Of a stretch of DNA of 11,068 bases, positions 1 to 6,838 are shown in pieces. The notes under the pieces were generated by a model. That model saw nothing but the letters and a program-made list of their open reading frames with translations, made no database searches and was not told the DNA's origin. Source of the stretch: Sphingomonadaceae bacterium (lineage in GTDB: Bacteria > Pseudomonadota > Alphaproteobacteria > Sphingomonadales > Sphingomonadaceae); assembly GCA_947442095.1 (NCBI GenBank), contig CANEVG010000083.1, positions 1 through 11,068 of the forward strand, in the 5' to 3' direction. Position 1 is the stretch's first letter, and the number at the start of each line of letters is the position of its first letter. Position numbers and translations under genes: made by a program.

Positions 1-741
1 AATGCGGGCAATCCATTTATCAAACCGGCCACGGCCTGGACATTCGACCTGACGGCTGAATGGTACTTCTCGAAGGTCGGTTCGCTTACTGCCGACTTGT
101 TTTACAAGAGGATCGACGGTTTCTTTTGGGACAGTGTGATACCACGTGACATCACCAACAATGGCGTGACGCAAACTGTCGACATCATTGGCCCGGCCAA
201 CTTTGACGGAACCGGAAAGATCAAGGGTTTCGAAATTGCATACCAGCAGACCTTCGATTTTCTGCCCGGCCTGTTGAGTGGGCTTGGACTGATTGCGAAC
301 TATACGTTTATCGACAGCCAAGGCTTGCCCAACTCGTTCCTGCAGCAGGACACCGTCGGCACAAACAAGCCGCCGCCAGTGACGGGCGCTGGAAGCATGC
401 CGCTCGCCGGCTTGTCGAAGCACAACTACAATCTTGCCGGCTTCTACGAGAAGGGCCCCGTGTCATTCCGATTGGCGTGGAGTTGGCGTTCGGAATGGTT
501 GCTGACTGCCCGCGACGTGATTTACCCTTATTATCCGATTTACAACGCACCCGCGGGGCAGCTCGACGCTTCGTTGTTCCTGTCGATACACAAGAACCTG
601 AAGCTCGGCGTACAGGCTGTCAACCTGACCAACACGACGACCAAGACTTTGCAACAGTATACCGCCGATGGGCTCAAGGCGCCCAGGTCCTACTTTGTCA
701 ACGACTCTAGGTACTCGTTCATTCTTCGTGGGCAATTTTGA
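1..741 (+). CDS. TonB-dependent receptor, C-terminal part (5' end outside window)
   Basis: Frame 1 is open from the first base to a TGA at 739-741, giving 246 residues of a protein whose N-terminus (signal peptide, plug, first barrel strands) lies upstream. The fragment reads as the end of an outer-membrane beta-barrel. It contains a GNPxxKP segment near its start, an EWYF strand followed by GSLTADLFYKR, alternating aromatic/polar strands such as IANYTFIDS and HNYNLAGFYEKG, and a final strand YSFILRGQF ending in Phe, the canonical barrel terminus. Such receptors take up oligosaccharides or other large nutrients with energy from TonB/ExbBD. The style matches the large TonB receptors of sphingomonads and Caulobacter that sit in glycan loci. 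The substrate cannot be read from this part; the carbohydrate enzymes downstream suggest an oligosaccharide. Its GC content looks lower than in the genes at the right end. It is followed by its own terminator, so it is probably not co-transcribed with the next genes. Confidence 0.93.
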   Translation, partial: NAGNPFIKPATAWTFDLTAEWYFSKVGSLTADLFYKRIDGFFWDSVIPRDITNNGVTQTVDIIGPANFDGTGKIKGFEIAYQQTFDFLPGLLSGLGLIANYTFIDSQGLPNSFLQQDTVGTNKPPPVTGAGSMPLAGLSKHNYNLAGFYEKGPVSFRLAWSWRSEWLLTARDVIYPYYPIYNAPAGQLDASLFLSIHKNLKLGVQAVNLTNTTTKTLQQYTADGLKAPRSYFVNDSRYSFILRGQF

Positions 742-778
742 TTGTGAAGAATTGAATGATCAGTTGAACATTTTATTT

Positions 779-812
779 GGGGTGCCGCTTTAATGAAGCG
801 GTACCCCTTTTT
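779..812 (+). terminator. Rho-independent terminator of the TonB receptor gene
   Basis: A 12-bp stem pairs GGGGTGCCGCTT (779-790) with AAGCGGTACCCC (796-807). It has a single G-T wobble and a 5-nt loop TAATG, and is followed by five T residues (808-812). It starts 37 nt after the receptor stop codon, exactly where a transcript end is expected. The geometry is textbook, so I consider it functional. It separates the receptor from the iorAB-like pair. Confidence 0.92.
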
Positions 813-1046
813 GTATGTAAACATGCGAAGCGCTTTGAGGCGAGACATGCTAGGTAGAAAGCTGCTTCTTTGTGTGGCCTCTGGCGACACTGTTCGCAAT
901 GCGGCGGCTTCGCAGCCGACGACATCCCGCGTGCTCCGCCGTAACCTTCGGGTACGGTCTTGCGCGCGCGACAGGATCCTGCAAGTCGCGCCTGAACATG
1001 GCTGTATCACAGTAACCTTTGCCTTACGCCGCAGCAGCTGGCGCAA
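813..1046. other. Gene-poor leader upstream of iorA, with two small hairpins
   Basis: The stretch 742-1046 carries no gene I can support. After the terminator it holds an 8-bp palindrome AAGCGCTT (828-835). A hairpin CGGCT/AGCCG with loop TCGC lies at 905-918. A second hairpin lies at 939-957, where CCGTA plus CC pairs with GG plus TACGG around one A/G mismatch and a TTC loop. Neither hairpin is followed by a T-run, so they are not obvious terminators. The iorA promoter must lie here, but I see no convincing -35/-10 pair. A reading frame of 85 codons (793-1050) crosses the region but starts inside the terminator loop and looks like no known protein. Confidence 0.45.
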
Positions 1047-1523
1047 ATGATCTTGCTTGTCATCAATGGAGCCCCACGCAGTCTCGATCTGCCGGAGGAT
1101 TTTCCGTTGCTCTGGGCGCTGCGGGACATCCTCGGCCTGATGGGCACCAAGTTCGGCTGCGGGATCGCGCAATGCGGCGCCTGTACCGTGCATGTCGATG
1201 GGGTAGCTGTGCGGGCCTGCATCACGGAAGTCGGCAGCGTGGCTGGATCCCGAATCACGACCATTGAAGCCATGGCCGATACCCCTATCGGTACCGCACT
1301 GCAGTCCGCCTGGCTTGAACTGGATGTTGTACAGTGCGGCTATTGTCAGGCCGGACAGATCATGTCGGCAGGGGCGCTGCTTGCCGAAAACCCCGCGCCA
1401 GACGATGTGGCCATCGACGCCGCGATGGCAGGCAACATCTGCCGTTGTGCAACCTATCAGCGCATTCGTGCGGCGATCAAGCTGGCATCGCGCCAGCCGC
1501 AAGCCGACCGTCGGCACCAATGA
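1047..1523 (+). CDS. iorA: [2Fe-2S] subunit of a xanthine-dehydrogenase-family molybdenum hydroxylase (IorA-like)
   Basis: This 158-residue protein is the electron-transfer small subunit of a molybdenum hydroxylase of the isoquinoline 1-oxidoreductase / aldehyde oxidoreductase type. The N-terminal plant-ferredoxin-like domain carries Cys38, Cys43 and Cys46 (CGIAQCGAC) and Cys58. The C-terminal four-helix domain carries CGYC (Cys97, Cys100) and CRC (Cys132, Cys134). All eight ligands for the two [2Fe-2S] clusters are therefore present, and the length is normal for the family. The ATG at 1047 is the only good start: an in-frame stop lies at 993-995 and no other ATG, GTG or TTG falls between. 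The ribosome-binding site is weak. The TGA overlaps the ATG of the large subunit by four bases (ATGA), which implies translational coupling. No signal peptide is visible; family members are carried out of the cell with the Tat-signal-bearing large subunit. The gene symbol reflects subunit architecture; the actual substrate is unknown. Confidence 0.92.
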   Translation: MILLVINGAPRSLDLPEDFPLLWALRDILGLMGTKFGCGIAQCGACTVHVDGVAVRACITEVGSVAGSRITTIEAMADTPIGTALQSAWLELDVVQCGYCQAGQIMSAGALLAENPAPDDVAIDAAMAGNICRCATYQRIRAAIKLASRQPQADRRHQ

Positions 1524-3682
1524 CGACGATCTCGCGCCGTCTGTTCCTGCAAACTGGCGCTGGCGCGACGGGGGCGTTGGTTGTCGGATTTGGCTGGAGT
1601 GACACGGCGGCGGCAAACGCGCGACCCATGTTGCTGGGCAATTATGTCTCCATCGGCATCGATGGAACGGTGATTGTGCGCGCTCCGAATCCCGAGATTG
1701 GTCAAGGCGTCAAAACCAGCCTGCCGATGCTGATTGCCGAGGAACTCGATGTCGATTGGGACCGCGTACGGGTTGAGATGGCACCCAATGATCCGACACG
1801 CTTTGGACAGCAGGATGCCGGCGGCAGCATGTCCATCCACCGCAACTATACGGCGCTGCGGCGGGTCGGTGCGGCGGCGCGGTGGATGCTTGTCGATGCT
1901 GCGGCACGGCAGTTGAATGCTTCGCATGGTGAATTCAGCACGGCCCACGGGCGCGTGCACCACAGCAGTGGCCAGAGCTTTGATTATGGCGAATTGGCGG
2001 TTGCGGCGTCTTTGCTGCGACCTCCTGATCCGAAATCTTTGGTGCTCAAGGACCCGGCGAAATTCTCGATCATAGGAACGTCACGGCGTGGAGTTGATAG
2101 CGCCCGGATTGTTCGTGGCGAGCCGATATTCGGCATCGACATGACGATCCCGGACATGGCCTACGCGGTTTATGTCAAGGCGCCGGTGTTCGGCGCACGC
2201 CTGCTGCGCTGCGAGCTTGCTGCAGCGCGCGCCGAACGTGGTATCATCGACGTGTTTACTCTGAAAGGGCAGGGCGACCGGCACGGCTTGCAGGATGGCA
2301 TTGCCATCATCGCATCAAGTTGGTGGTACGCGCAGACGGCACGCGCCAAGCTTGAGCCACTTTGGGATACAGCCATCGGCGTTGGCCATGACAGCACGCT
2401 CTACCGCGACAAGGCGCATTCGCTCCTCGCAAAGCCGGGCGCAATGCTTGAAGAAAAGGGCGATGTCGAAGCGGCGCTTGCGCAGGCAGCGCAGCGCCTC
2501 ACCGCGGATTATGAAGTGCCGTTTCTGGCGCATGCACCGCTCGAGCCGCAGAACTGCACGGCGCGCGTCAAAGGTGACTCTGTCGAGATCTGGGCACCGA
2601 CCCAGACGCCCGAGGAAGGTCGGCAACTGGTCGCGCGAACGCTGGGCGTGGCGCCCGACGGCGTGGTCGTCCACATGCGCCGTGCTGGTGGTGGCTTTGG
2701 GCGGCGTCTGGAAAATGACTACATGGCGGAGGCCGCTTCAATCGCACGTCATGCCGGTGTTCCGATCAAGCTGGTCTGGTCGCGTGAGGATGACTTTGCG
2801 CATGATTTCTACCGTGCCGCCAGCTACCACCGGCTGCGCGCTGGCCTAGACAAGAGGGGCCGGGTCAGCGCGTTTGCCGCGCACGGCGTGACCTTCGCGC
2901 ATGGCAGCGAAGTTGCTCAGGCCGCGGGTATTGAAGGCAATGGTTTTGAGTCGCGTGTCGTGCCCGCTTCGCGCCTCGAGCAATCGCTGATCCCGACCAT
3001 TGTGCCGACCGGTTACCTGCGCGCGCCGGTGTCCAATGGCCTGGCATTTGTCCGTGAATGCTTCTGGGACGAACTGGCATTGGCGGCAAACATGGACCCC
3101 GTAGCGTTTCGCCTTGCCGCTTTGAGCAACGTTGGCGGCAGCGGCGGTAGCTTCGATGCGGCACGGATGCGCGCAGTTCTGGAAGCCGTCGCATTGCGCT
3201 CCAATTGGGCAAGGACCCGGTTGGCCAAGGGCCAGGGCATGGGCGTCGCGTGCTATTTCAGTCATAGTGGGTACTTCGCTGAAGTCGCCCGCGTTCGAGT
3301 CGATGCCGATGGTCATTGGCAGGTCCTCAATGTCTGGGTGGCCGGCGACATTGGAAGCCAGATCGTCAACCCGCTTGCGGCACGCGCGCAAGTAGAGGGC
3401 GCAGTGATGGATGGTATCGGCTCGATGCATGCCGAGATCACGGTGGTGAACGGTACCGCGATCCAAACCAACTTCGACGGATTTCCGCTGCTGCGGATGC
3501 CCGAGGCACCCGTGGTCGATGTCGAATTCGTTATGAGTACCGCAGCGCCGACCGGGTTGGGTGAGCCGGCGTTGCCGCCGGTGCTGCCGGCAGTCGCGAA
3601 TGCCATCCATGCTGCTTGCGGTGCCCGCGTTCGGCAACTGCCATTGACAGCGGCGCGCATACAAGCAGCACGGCGGGGCTGA
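1520..3682 (+). CDS. iorB: Tat-exported molybdopterin-binding large subunit (IorB-like, xanthine dehydrogenase family)
   Basis: This 720-residue catalytic subunit pairs with the upstream [2Fe-2S] protein and hydroxylates an aldehyde or N-heteroaromatic carbon using water-derived oxygen at a molybdenum cofactor. The start at 1520 is chosen because it gives a twin-arginine signal (SRRLFLQ followed by a hydrophobic stretch to about residue 33) and a coupled ATGA overlap. An upstream start at 1334 would lie inside iorA. Visible landmarks are a repeat-like N-terminal segment with EIGQGVKTSLP, an a/b-hammerhead region near 194-290, the Gly-rich pterin-contact motif RRAGGGFGRR (387-396), and GLGEPALPP with Glu682, which aligns in kind with the catalytic Glu of xanthine dehydrogenases. 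Length is close to typical IorB. No cytochrome c subunit, XdhC-type maturation factor or FAD subunit gene is adjacent, so electron acceptor and cofactor insertion must be provided elsewhere. Substrate is unknown; its place in a glycan locus makes a sugar-derived or aromatic aldehyde plausible but unproven. Confidence 0.9.
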   Translation: MTTISRRLFLQTGAGATGALVVGFGWSDTAAANARPMLLGNYVSIGIDGTVIVRAPNPEIGQGVKTSLPMLIAEELDVDWDRVRVEMAPNDPTRFGQQDAGGSMSIHRNYTALRRVGAAARWMLVDAAARQLNASHGEFSTAHGRVHHSSGQSFDYGELAVAASLLRPPDPKSLVLKDPAKFSIIGTSRRGVDSARIVRGEPIFGIDMTIPDMAYAVYVKAPVFGARLLRCELAAARAERGIIDVFTLKGQGDRHGLQDGIAIIASSWWYAQTARAKLEPLWDTAIGVGHDSTLYRDKAHSLLAKPGAMLEEKGDVEAALAQAAQRLTADYEVPFLAHAPLEPQNCTARVKGDSVEIWAPTQTPEEGRQLVARTLGVAPDGVVVHMRRAGGGFGRRLENDYMAEAASIARHAGVPIKLVWSREDDFAHDFYRAASYHRLRAGLDKRGRVSAFAAHGVTFAHGSEVAQAAGIEGNGFESRVVPASRLEQSLIPTIVPTGYLRAPVSNGLAFVRECFWDELALAANMDPVAFRLAALSNVGGSGGSFDAARMRAVLEAVALRSNWARTRLAKGQGMGVACYFSHSGYFAEVARVRVDADGHWQVLNVWVAGDIGSQIVNPLAARAQVEGAVMDGIGSMHAEITVVNGTAIQTNFDGFPLLRMPEAPVVDVEFVMSTAAPTGLGEPALPPVLPAVANAIHAACGARVRQLPLTAARIQAARRG

Positions 3683-3692
3683 GCATCTGCGA

Positions 3693-6188
3693 TTACGGTG
3701 CCGGGCAGGCAGCGCCCGGCCGTGTTTCGACCAAGCGTATATCACTGATCGATACATCAAGGCTGCCACCTGTTTCGAGGCGCATGACAGTTGGCGTTGC
3801 AGCAAGATCCTGCGCCTTGAAGCAACTCAGCGGCACGGCAAGTGTCGCGAACTTTCCGGTCGGCAGCGCTTTGACGAGCGCGGTCGCCGGCAGCCAGGCT
3901 GAGCCGATACCGAGGCGTACGTCTCCTGTCGGCACCGTATTGAGTTTGATATCGACGGCCAGCATCATCGCGCCATTGGCTTCGCGGCCAATGTCGCTTG
4001 GCTTGTCGGCACCGACTTCAAGCGCCGCAACGCCCTTGCCATTCCACAGAGCGCGGACCGCGCCGCCATCCTGCGGTTCCAGGGTCAAGGCCTGCGCGCC
4101 ATACAGCGCCGCGCGGGTGCCGACATAGTCCATGCGATGGTCCTGCGTGTCGGCCAGCATGAGCCGATAGCCGTTCCACGCCGTACCCTTGCTGAAATAG
4201 ACGTTCCGCTCGCCATACCGTGCTGTGCCAGCAGCTTCGATGAGCAAGGGTGTCTCCACTGGCTTGGCGTATGTCAGCCCGAAGCCATAGGCGAACTGTG
4301 GATCATAATTGGCGTCGTCGACGTTCAGCGGCGTCTGATCAGGTCGCCGCGGCCACGAAAAGCTGAGGCGCCCCTGAAAGTCGTGTTGGGGTTTGCCATC
4401 GTGATCCGCGATCAGCACGTCGGCGATGCCCTGGCCTTCCGATCCTGGTAGCCATGCCGCAATGAATGCATCCGCAGCATTGATATGTGCGTTCACGTAG
4501 AGCGGGCGGCCGGACATCATCACTGCGACAACCGGGATGCCTTGGGCTTTGAGCTTCTTGAGCAGCTCGAGGCTTTCGCTATTGCCATAGTGAAGCGCAA
4601 CGTCAGCCTGATCGCCCATGAATTCGGCATAGGGGCGCTCTCCAAACACGACGATCGCGACGTCGGGCTTCTGTGCGCTGGTACCATCAGGGCTGAGCCA
4701 GGCCTGGCCGCCCCCAGCTTCGATTTGCGCCTTGAGCCCTTCGTAGATCGATGTCGCTCCGTGAAAATCTCCGGGGCCATTGTCGGCGCCTTGCCAACTC
4801 AGCGTCCAGCCACCAGCTTGCATCGCGATGTTATCGGCGCCTTCGCCGGCGATCAGGACATGCGCTGAGGGCCGGATCGGCAATGCCCCATTGTTTTTCA
4901 GAAGCACCATCGATTTGCGGACCGCCTCGCGCGCCACGGCGCGGTGTTCCGGCGTGCCGATCGGCTTGAAGGTGGACGGACGATGGGCCGGCGAGGGCTC
5001 GTCGAACACGCCCATACGGAATTTGACGCGCAAGATGCGGCGCACCGCGTCGTCTAGCCGGGCTTGCCGAATGACACCGGCTTTGACGTCGCGGACGAGA
5101 TTGGCATGCAGCAGCTTCCAGTCTTGCGGCTGGTTGTAGATGTCGAGTCCGGCATTGAACGCCGTCGCACAGTCTGAGTTCGTGCAACCGGCAATTTGAC
5201 CATGCGCCAGCCAGTCGCCCATGACGAAGCCGTCAAACCCCATGCGGCGCTTGAGAATGTCGGTCAGCAGCACCTTGTTGGCGTGCGTCTTGATGCCGCC
5301 CCAGGAATTGAATGACGCCATGATGGACTGTGTGCCGGCGTTGATCGCATCGACGTAGGCCGTGGCATGCAGCCGGATCATCTCGGTTTCCGAGATGGTC
5401 GAGTCCCCCTGATCGCGTCCGCCGTCGGTCGATCCATCGCCCAGAAAATGCTTGGCGGTCGAAATGACATGCGTGCTGTCGAGGAAGGTAGACCCTTCAC
5501 CCTGGATGCCGCTGACCATCGCTGCGGCATACTTCTTCACGATGCGGGGATCTTCGGAATAGCTTTCGTAAGTGCGCCCCCAGCGATCATCGCGGGCGAC
5601 CGCGATCGTCGGCGCAAAGGTCCAGTCCATGCCGGTCGCCCGCACTTCGGCTGCGGTTACCCCGCCGATGCGCTTCAGCAGGTCCGGATCGTTGGTGGCT
5701 CCAAGGCCGATGTTGTGCGGGAACAGCGTGGCGCCATAAACATTGTTGTGACCATGGACCGCGTCGGAGGCCCAGATCAACGGGATCCGCAGCCGGTTCT
5801 GCGGCGCGACAGAGGCCTGATAATAGGGCTCAATCAGGCCAACCCAGTCCGTAACGCTGGCGTGCTTGTTGCCGCCCGGCACAGCGCCACCGCCGTTTTC
5901 GATCGAGCCGATATGAAACTGGATGACCTCGGCGGGCGAAATCGTCTTCCATTCAGGCTGGATGATCTGCCCGACCTTTTCTTCGATGGTCATTTGCCCA
6001 ATCAAGCCGGTGATGCGCGCTTCAATCTTCGGATCAGGCGCGATCACGGACTTGGCTGTTGGCCACAGATGCGGCTTTAGCGGAGCGGTGCCGGCCGCCA
6101 AAACTGCGGTACTTGTACCCGACAGAATCGCCAGCGCGATTCGCAATGCCGCCCGCTTTTTCCGCCCCGGCGCGCCTGTTCTGGCCAT
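3693..6188 (-). CDS. Exported ExoP-type GH3 exo-beta-glucosidase (1,3/1,4-beta-D-glucan glucohydrolase type)
   Basis: The 831-residue protein is a family GH3 retaining exo-glycosidase that releases glucose from non-reducing ends of beta-glucans or gluco-oligosaccharides. ATG at 6188 is preferred over an in-frame TTG at 6221 because GGGAGA sits just upstream and the resulting N-terminus is a clean signal peptide (basic RKKRAALR, hydrophobic core, small residues ending near AVLAAGTA) without a lipobox Cys, so a soluble periplasmic location is expected. The (b/a)8 domain shows EEKVGQ, RWGRTYESYSEDP and Lys246-His247 (TAKHFLGDG); the nucleophile is Asp325 in GFVMGDW. The second domain holds GGWTLSWQG and GERPYAE, where Glu522 is the likely acid/base by analogy with barley exo-glucanase. 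The C-terminal ~160 residues match the galactose-binding-like ExoP C-terminal domain in style. It is convergent with iorB (10-nt gap) and divergent from the lyase operon, with a LacI-type operator 38 nt before its start codon. Exact linkage specificity is not readable from sequence. Confidence 0.94.
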   Translation of the reverse strand: MARTGAPGRKKRAALRIALAILSGTSTAVLAAGTAPLKPHLWPTAKSVIAPDPKIEARITGLIGQMTIEEKVGQIIQPEWKTISPAEVIQFHIGSIENGGGAVPGGNKHASVTDWVGLIEPYYQASVAPQNRLRIPLIWASDAVHGHNNVYGATLFPHNIGLGATNDPDLLKRIGGVTAAEVRATGMDWTFAPTIAVARDDRWGRTYESYSEDPRIVKKYAAAMVSGIQGEGSTFLDSTHVISTAKHFLGDGSTDGGRDQGDSTISETEMIRLHATAYVDAINAGTQSIMASFNSWGGIKTHANKVLLTDILKRRMGFDGFVMGDWLAHGQIAGCTNSDCATAFNAGLDIYNQPQDWKLLHANLVRDVKAGVIRQARLDDAVRRILRVKFRMGVFDEPSPAHRPSTFKPIGTPEHRAVAREAVRKSMVLLKNNGALPIRPSAHVLIAGEGADNIAMQAGGWTLSWQGADNGPGDFHGATSIYEGLKAQIEAGGGQAWLSPDGTSAQKPDVAIVVFGERPYAEFMGDQADVALHYGNSESLELLKKLKAQGIPVVAVMMSGRPLYVNAHINAADAFIAAWLPGSEGQGIADVLIADHDGKPQHDFQGRLSFSWPRRPDQTPLNVDDANYDPQFAYGFGLTYAKPVETPLLIEAAGTARYGERNVYFSKGTAWNGYRLMLADTQDHRMDYVGTRAALYGAQALTLEPQDGGAVRALWNGKGVAALEVGADKPSDIGREANGAMMLAVDIKLNTVPTGDVRLGIGSAWLPATALVKALPTGKFATLAVPLSCFKAQDLAATPTVMRLETGGSLDVSISDIRLVETRPGAACPAP
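3700..3720. terminator. Possible weak bidirectional terminator hairpin between iorB and the GH3 gene
   Basis: GCCGGGC (3700-3706) can pair with GCCCGGC (3714-3720) around a 7-nt loop. It lies 18 nt after the iorB stop on the plus strand and within the last codons of the convergent GH3 gene. Only three T residues follow at a short distance on the plus strand, so termination efficiency would be poor. I see no better terminator for either gene. Confidence 0.3.
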
Positions 6189-6225
6189 GTCATTCTCCCG
6201 AAGAATGCTGCTTGCAATCAATTTA

Positions 6226-6239
6226 TGGTAACGCTACCA
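6226..6239. promoter_or_regulatory. LacI/GalR-family operator in the divergent intergenic region
   Basis: TGGTAACGCTACCA is an inverted repeat with a central CG, the hallmark of LacI/GalR-family operators; six of seven base pairs of the half-sites match. It lies 38 nt upstream of the GH3 start codon and 175 nt upstream of the divergent operon. A repressor bound here could block GH3 transcription directly and perhaps also influence the divergent operon. I found no second copy in the window, and no LacI-family gene is visible. The site type is established knowledge; assignment to these genes is inference from position. Confidence 0.65.
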
Positions 6240-6270
6240 GTCGGAGCAGTAAGCCAGTATGGTTCCGTTC

Positions 6271-6288
6271 GCAACTGCAACTGCAATT
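6271..6288. repeat. Three tandem hexamers in the divergent promoter region
   Basis: GCAACT, GCAACT and GCAATT follow each other directly (6271-6288), with one substitution in the third copy. On the minus strand they read as TTGCAG-like hexamers about 80-100 nt before the GH3 start. They could belong to a regulatory site or be chance low-complexity sequence. No convincing promoter could be built from them at proper spacing. Confidence 0.35.
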
Positions 6289-6414
6289 GCTTGCGCCTGA
6301 TCGCTGCCTGCCGGCGGGTCGCGCTGGTGCCGGCGTGGAGCGGAATGCTGCTCGGCTGGATTTGTTTTCATGGGAAGCCAGCGCACACATTGCTGGTCGG
6401 TGAGGGGGCGGCAG

Positions 6415-6834
6415 ATGCAAACGCAAATCGAATTGGGCGAGGCCGAAGCGCGCATCGCCATCGATGTGTGTCGCGCCGAACTGCAGCGCCGGGGCAAAAG
6501 TGCGTCGATCGCCGTCGGTGATCGCTACGGTGAATTGATTGCGCTCTGGCGTATGGACGGTGCAGCCCTGCCGTCCACGACGATTGCGGCAAACAAGGTC
6601 TACACGGCATCGCGGCTTGGTCAACCGAGTGGGGAGGTCGGCCGGGCGGCGCTCGCGGAGCAATGGGACGTGCACTATCACGGCGACTTGCGTTACGTCG
6701 GCTGGGACGGCGGTGCACCGGTTGTCTATGAAAAACGCTGCGTCGGCTCGGTCGCGATCAGTGGCCTGAGCGGCGCGGAAGATCTCGAAATTGCCGAAAT
6801 CGGCGTGGCTGCCATTCTAGCGACGGTTGGATAA
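6415..6834 (+). CDS. GlcG/HbpS-like (DUF336) protein, first gene of the lyase operon
   Basis: The 139-residue protein belongs to the GlcG/HbpS family of small alpha/beta proteins, some of which bind heme or corrinoid and many of which have no known role. Recognisable family features are SIAVGDRYGELIALWRMDGA, the segment TIAANKVYTASRLGQPSGE, and a C-terminal GSVAISGLSGAEDLEIAEIG. The ATG at 6415 is chosen over one at 6370 because GAGGGGG lies at 6402-6408 with good spacing and because the extra residues do not resemble the family. There is no signal peptide, unlike the three genes that follow, so it should act in the cytoplasm. Only 4 nt separate its stop from the likely GH105 start, so it is part of that operon. 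Its role in glycan breakdown is unknown; the association may reflect regulation, sensing or handling of a downstream metabolite. Confidence 0.83.
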   Translation: MQTQIELGEAEARIAIDVCRAELQRRGKSASIAVGDRYGELIALWRMDGAALPSTTIAANKVYTASRLGQPSGEVGRAALAEQWDVHYHGDLRYVGWDGGAPVVYEKRCVGSVAISGLSGAEDLEIAEIGVAAILATVG

Positions 6835-6838
6835 GCGG

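Noticed and set aside
828..835. AAGCGCTT palindrome as a second LacI-type operator
   Set aside because: The symmetry breaks at the next base pair, and it does not match the 6226-6239 site; an 8-bp palindrome alone is too weak.
793..1050. 85-codon plus-strand reading frame between the receptor and iorA
   Set aside because: It starts inside the terminator loop, has no ribosome-binding site, resembles no family, is Arg-rich as expected of non-coding GC-rich DNA, and ends inside iorA.
1334..1519. Upstream extension of iorB to a start at 1334
   Set aside because: It would lie within iorA in another frame and destroy the Tat signal position; ATG 1520 gives a coupled ATGA overlap and a proper twin-arginine leader.
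690..1616. 308-codon minus-strand frame
   Set aside because: It is antisense to iorA with a composition rich in Arg, His, Cys and Pro; iorA has all its cluster-binding motifs, so this is a shadow.
2846..3805. 319-codon minus-strand frame opposite iorB
   Set aside because: It spans the iorB 3' end and crosses into GH3 in another frame; no recognisable domain, only a GC-rich shadow.
5367..6080. 237-codon plus-strand frame opposite the GH3 gene
   Set aside because: It is antisense to conserved GH3 motifs including the Lys-His block and has no family features.
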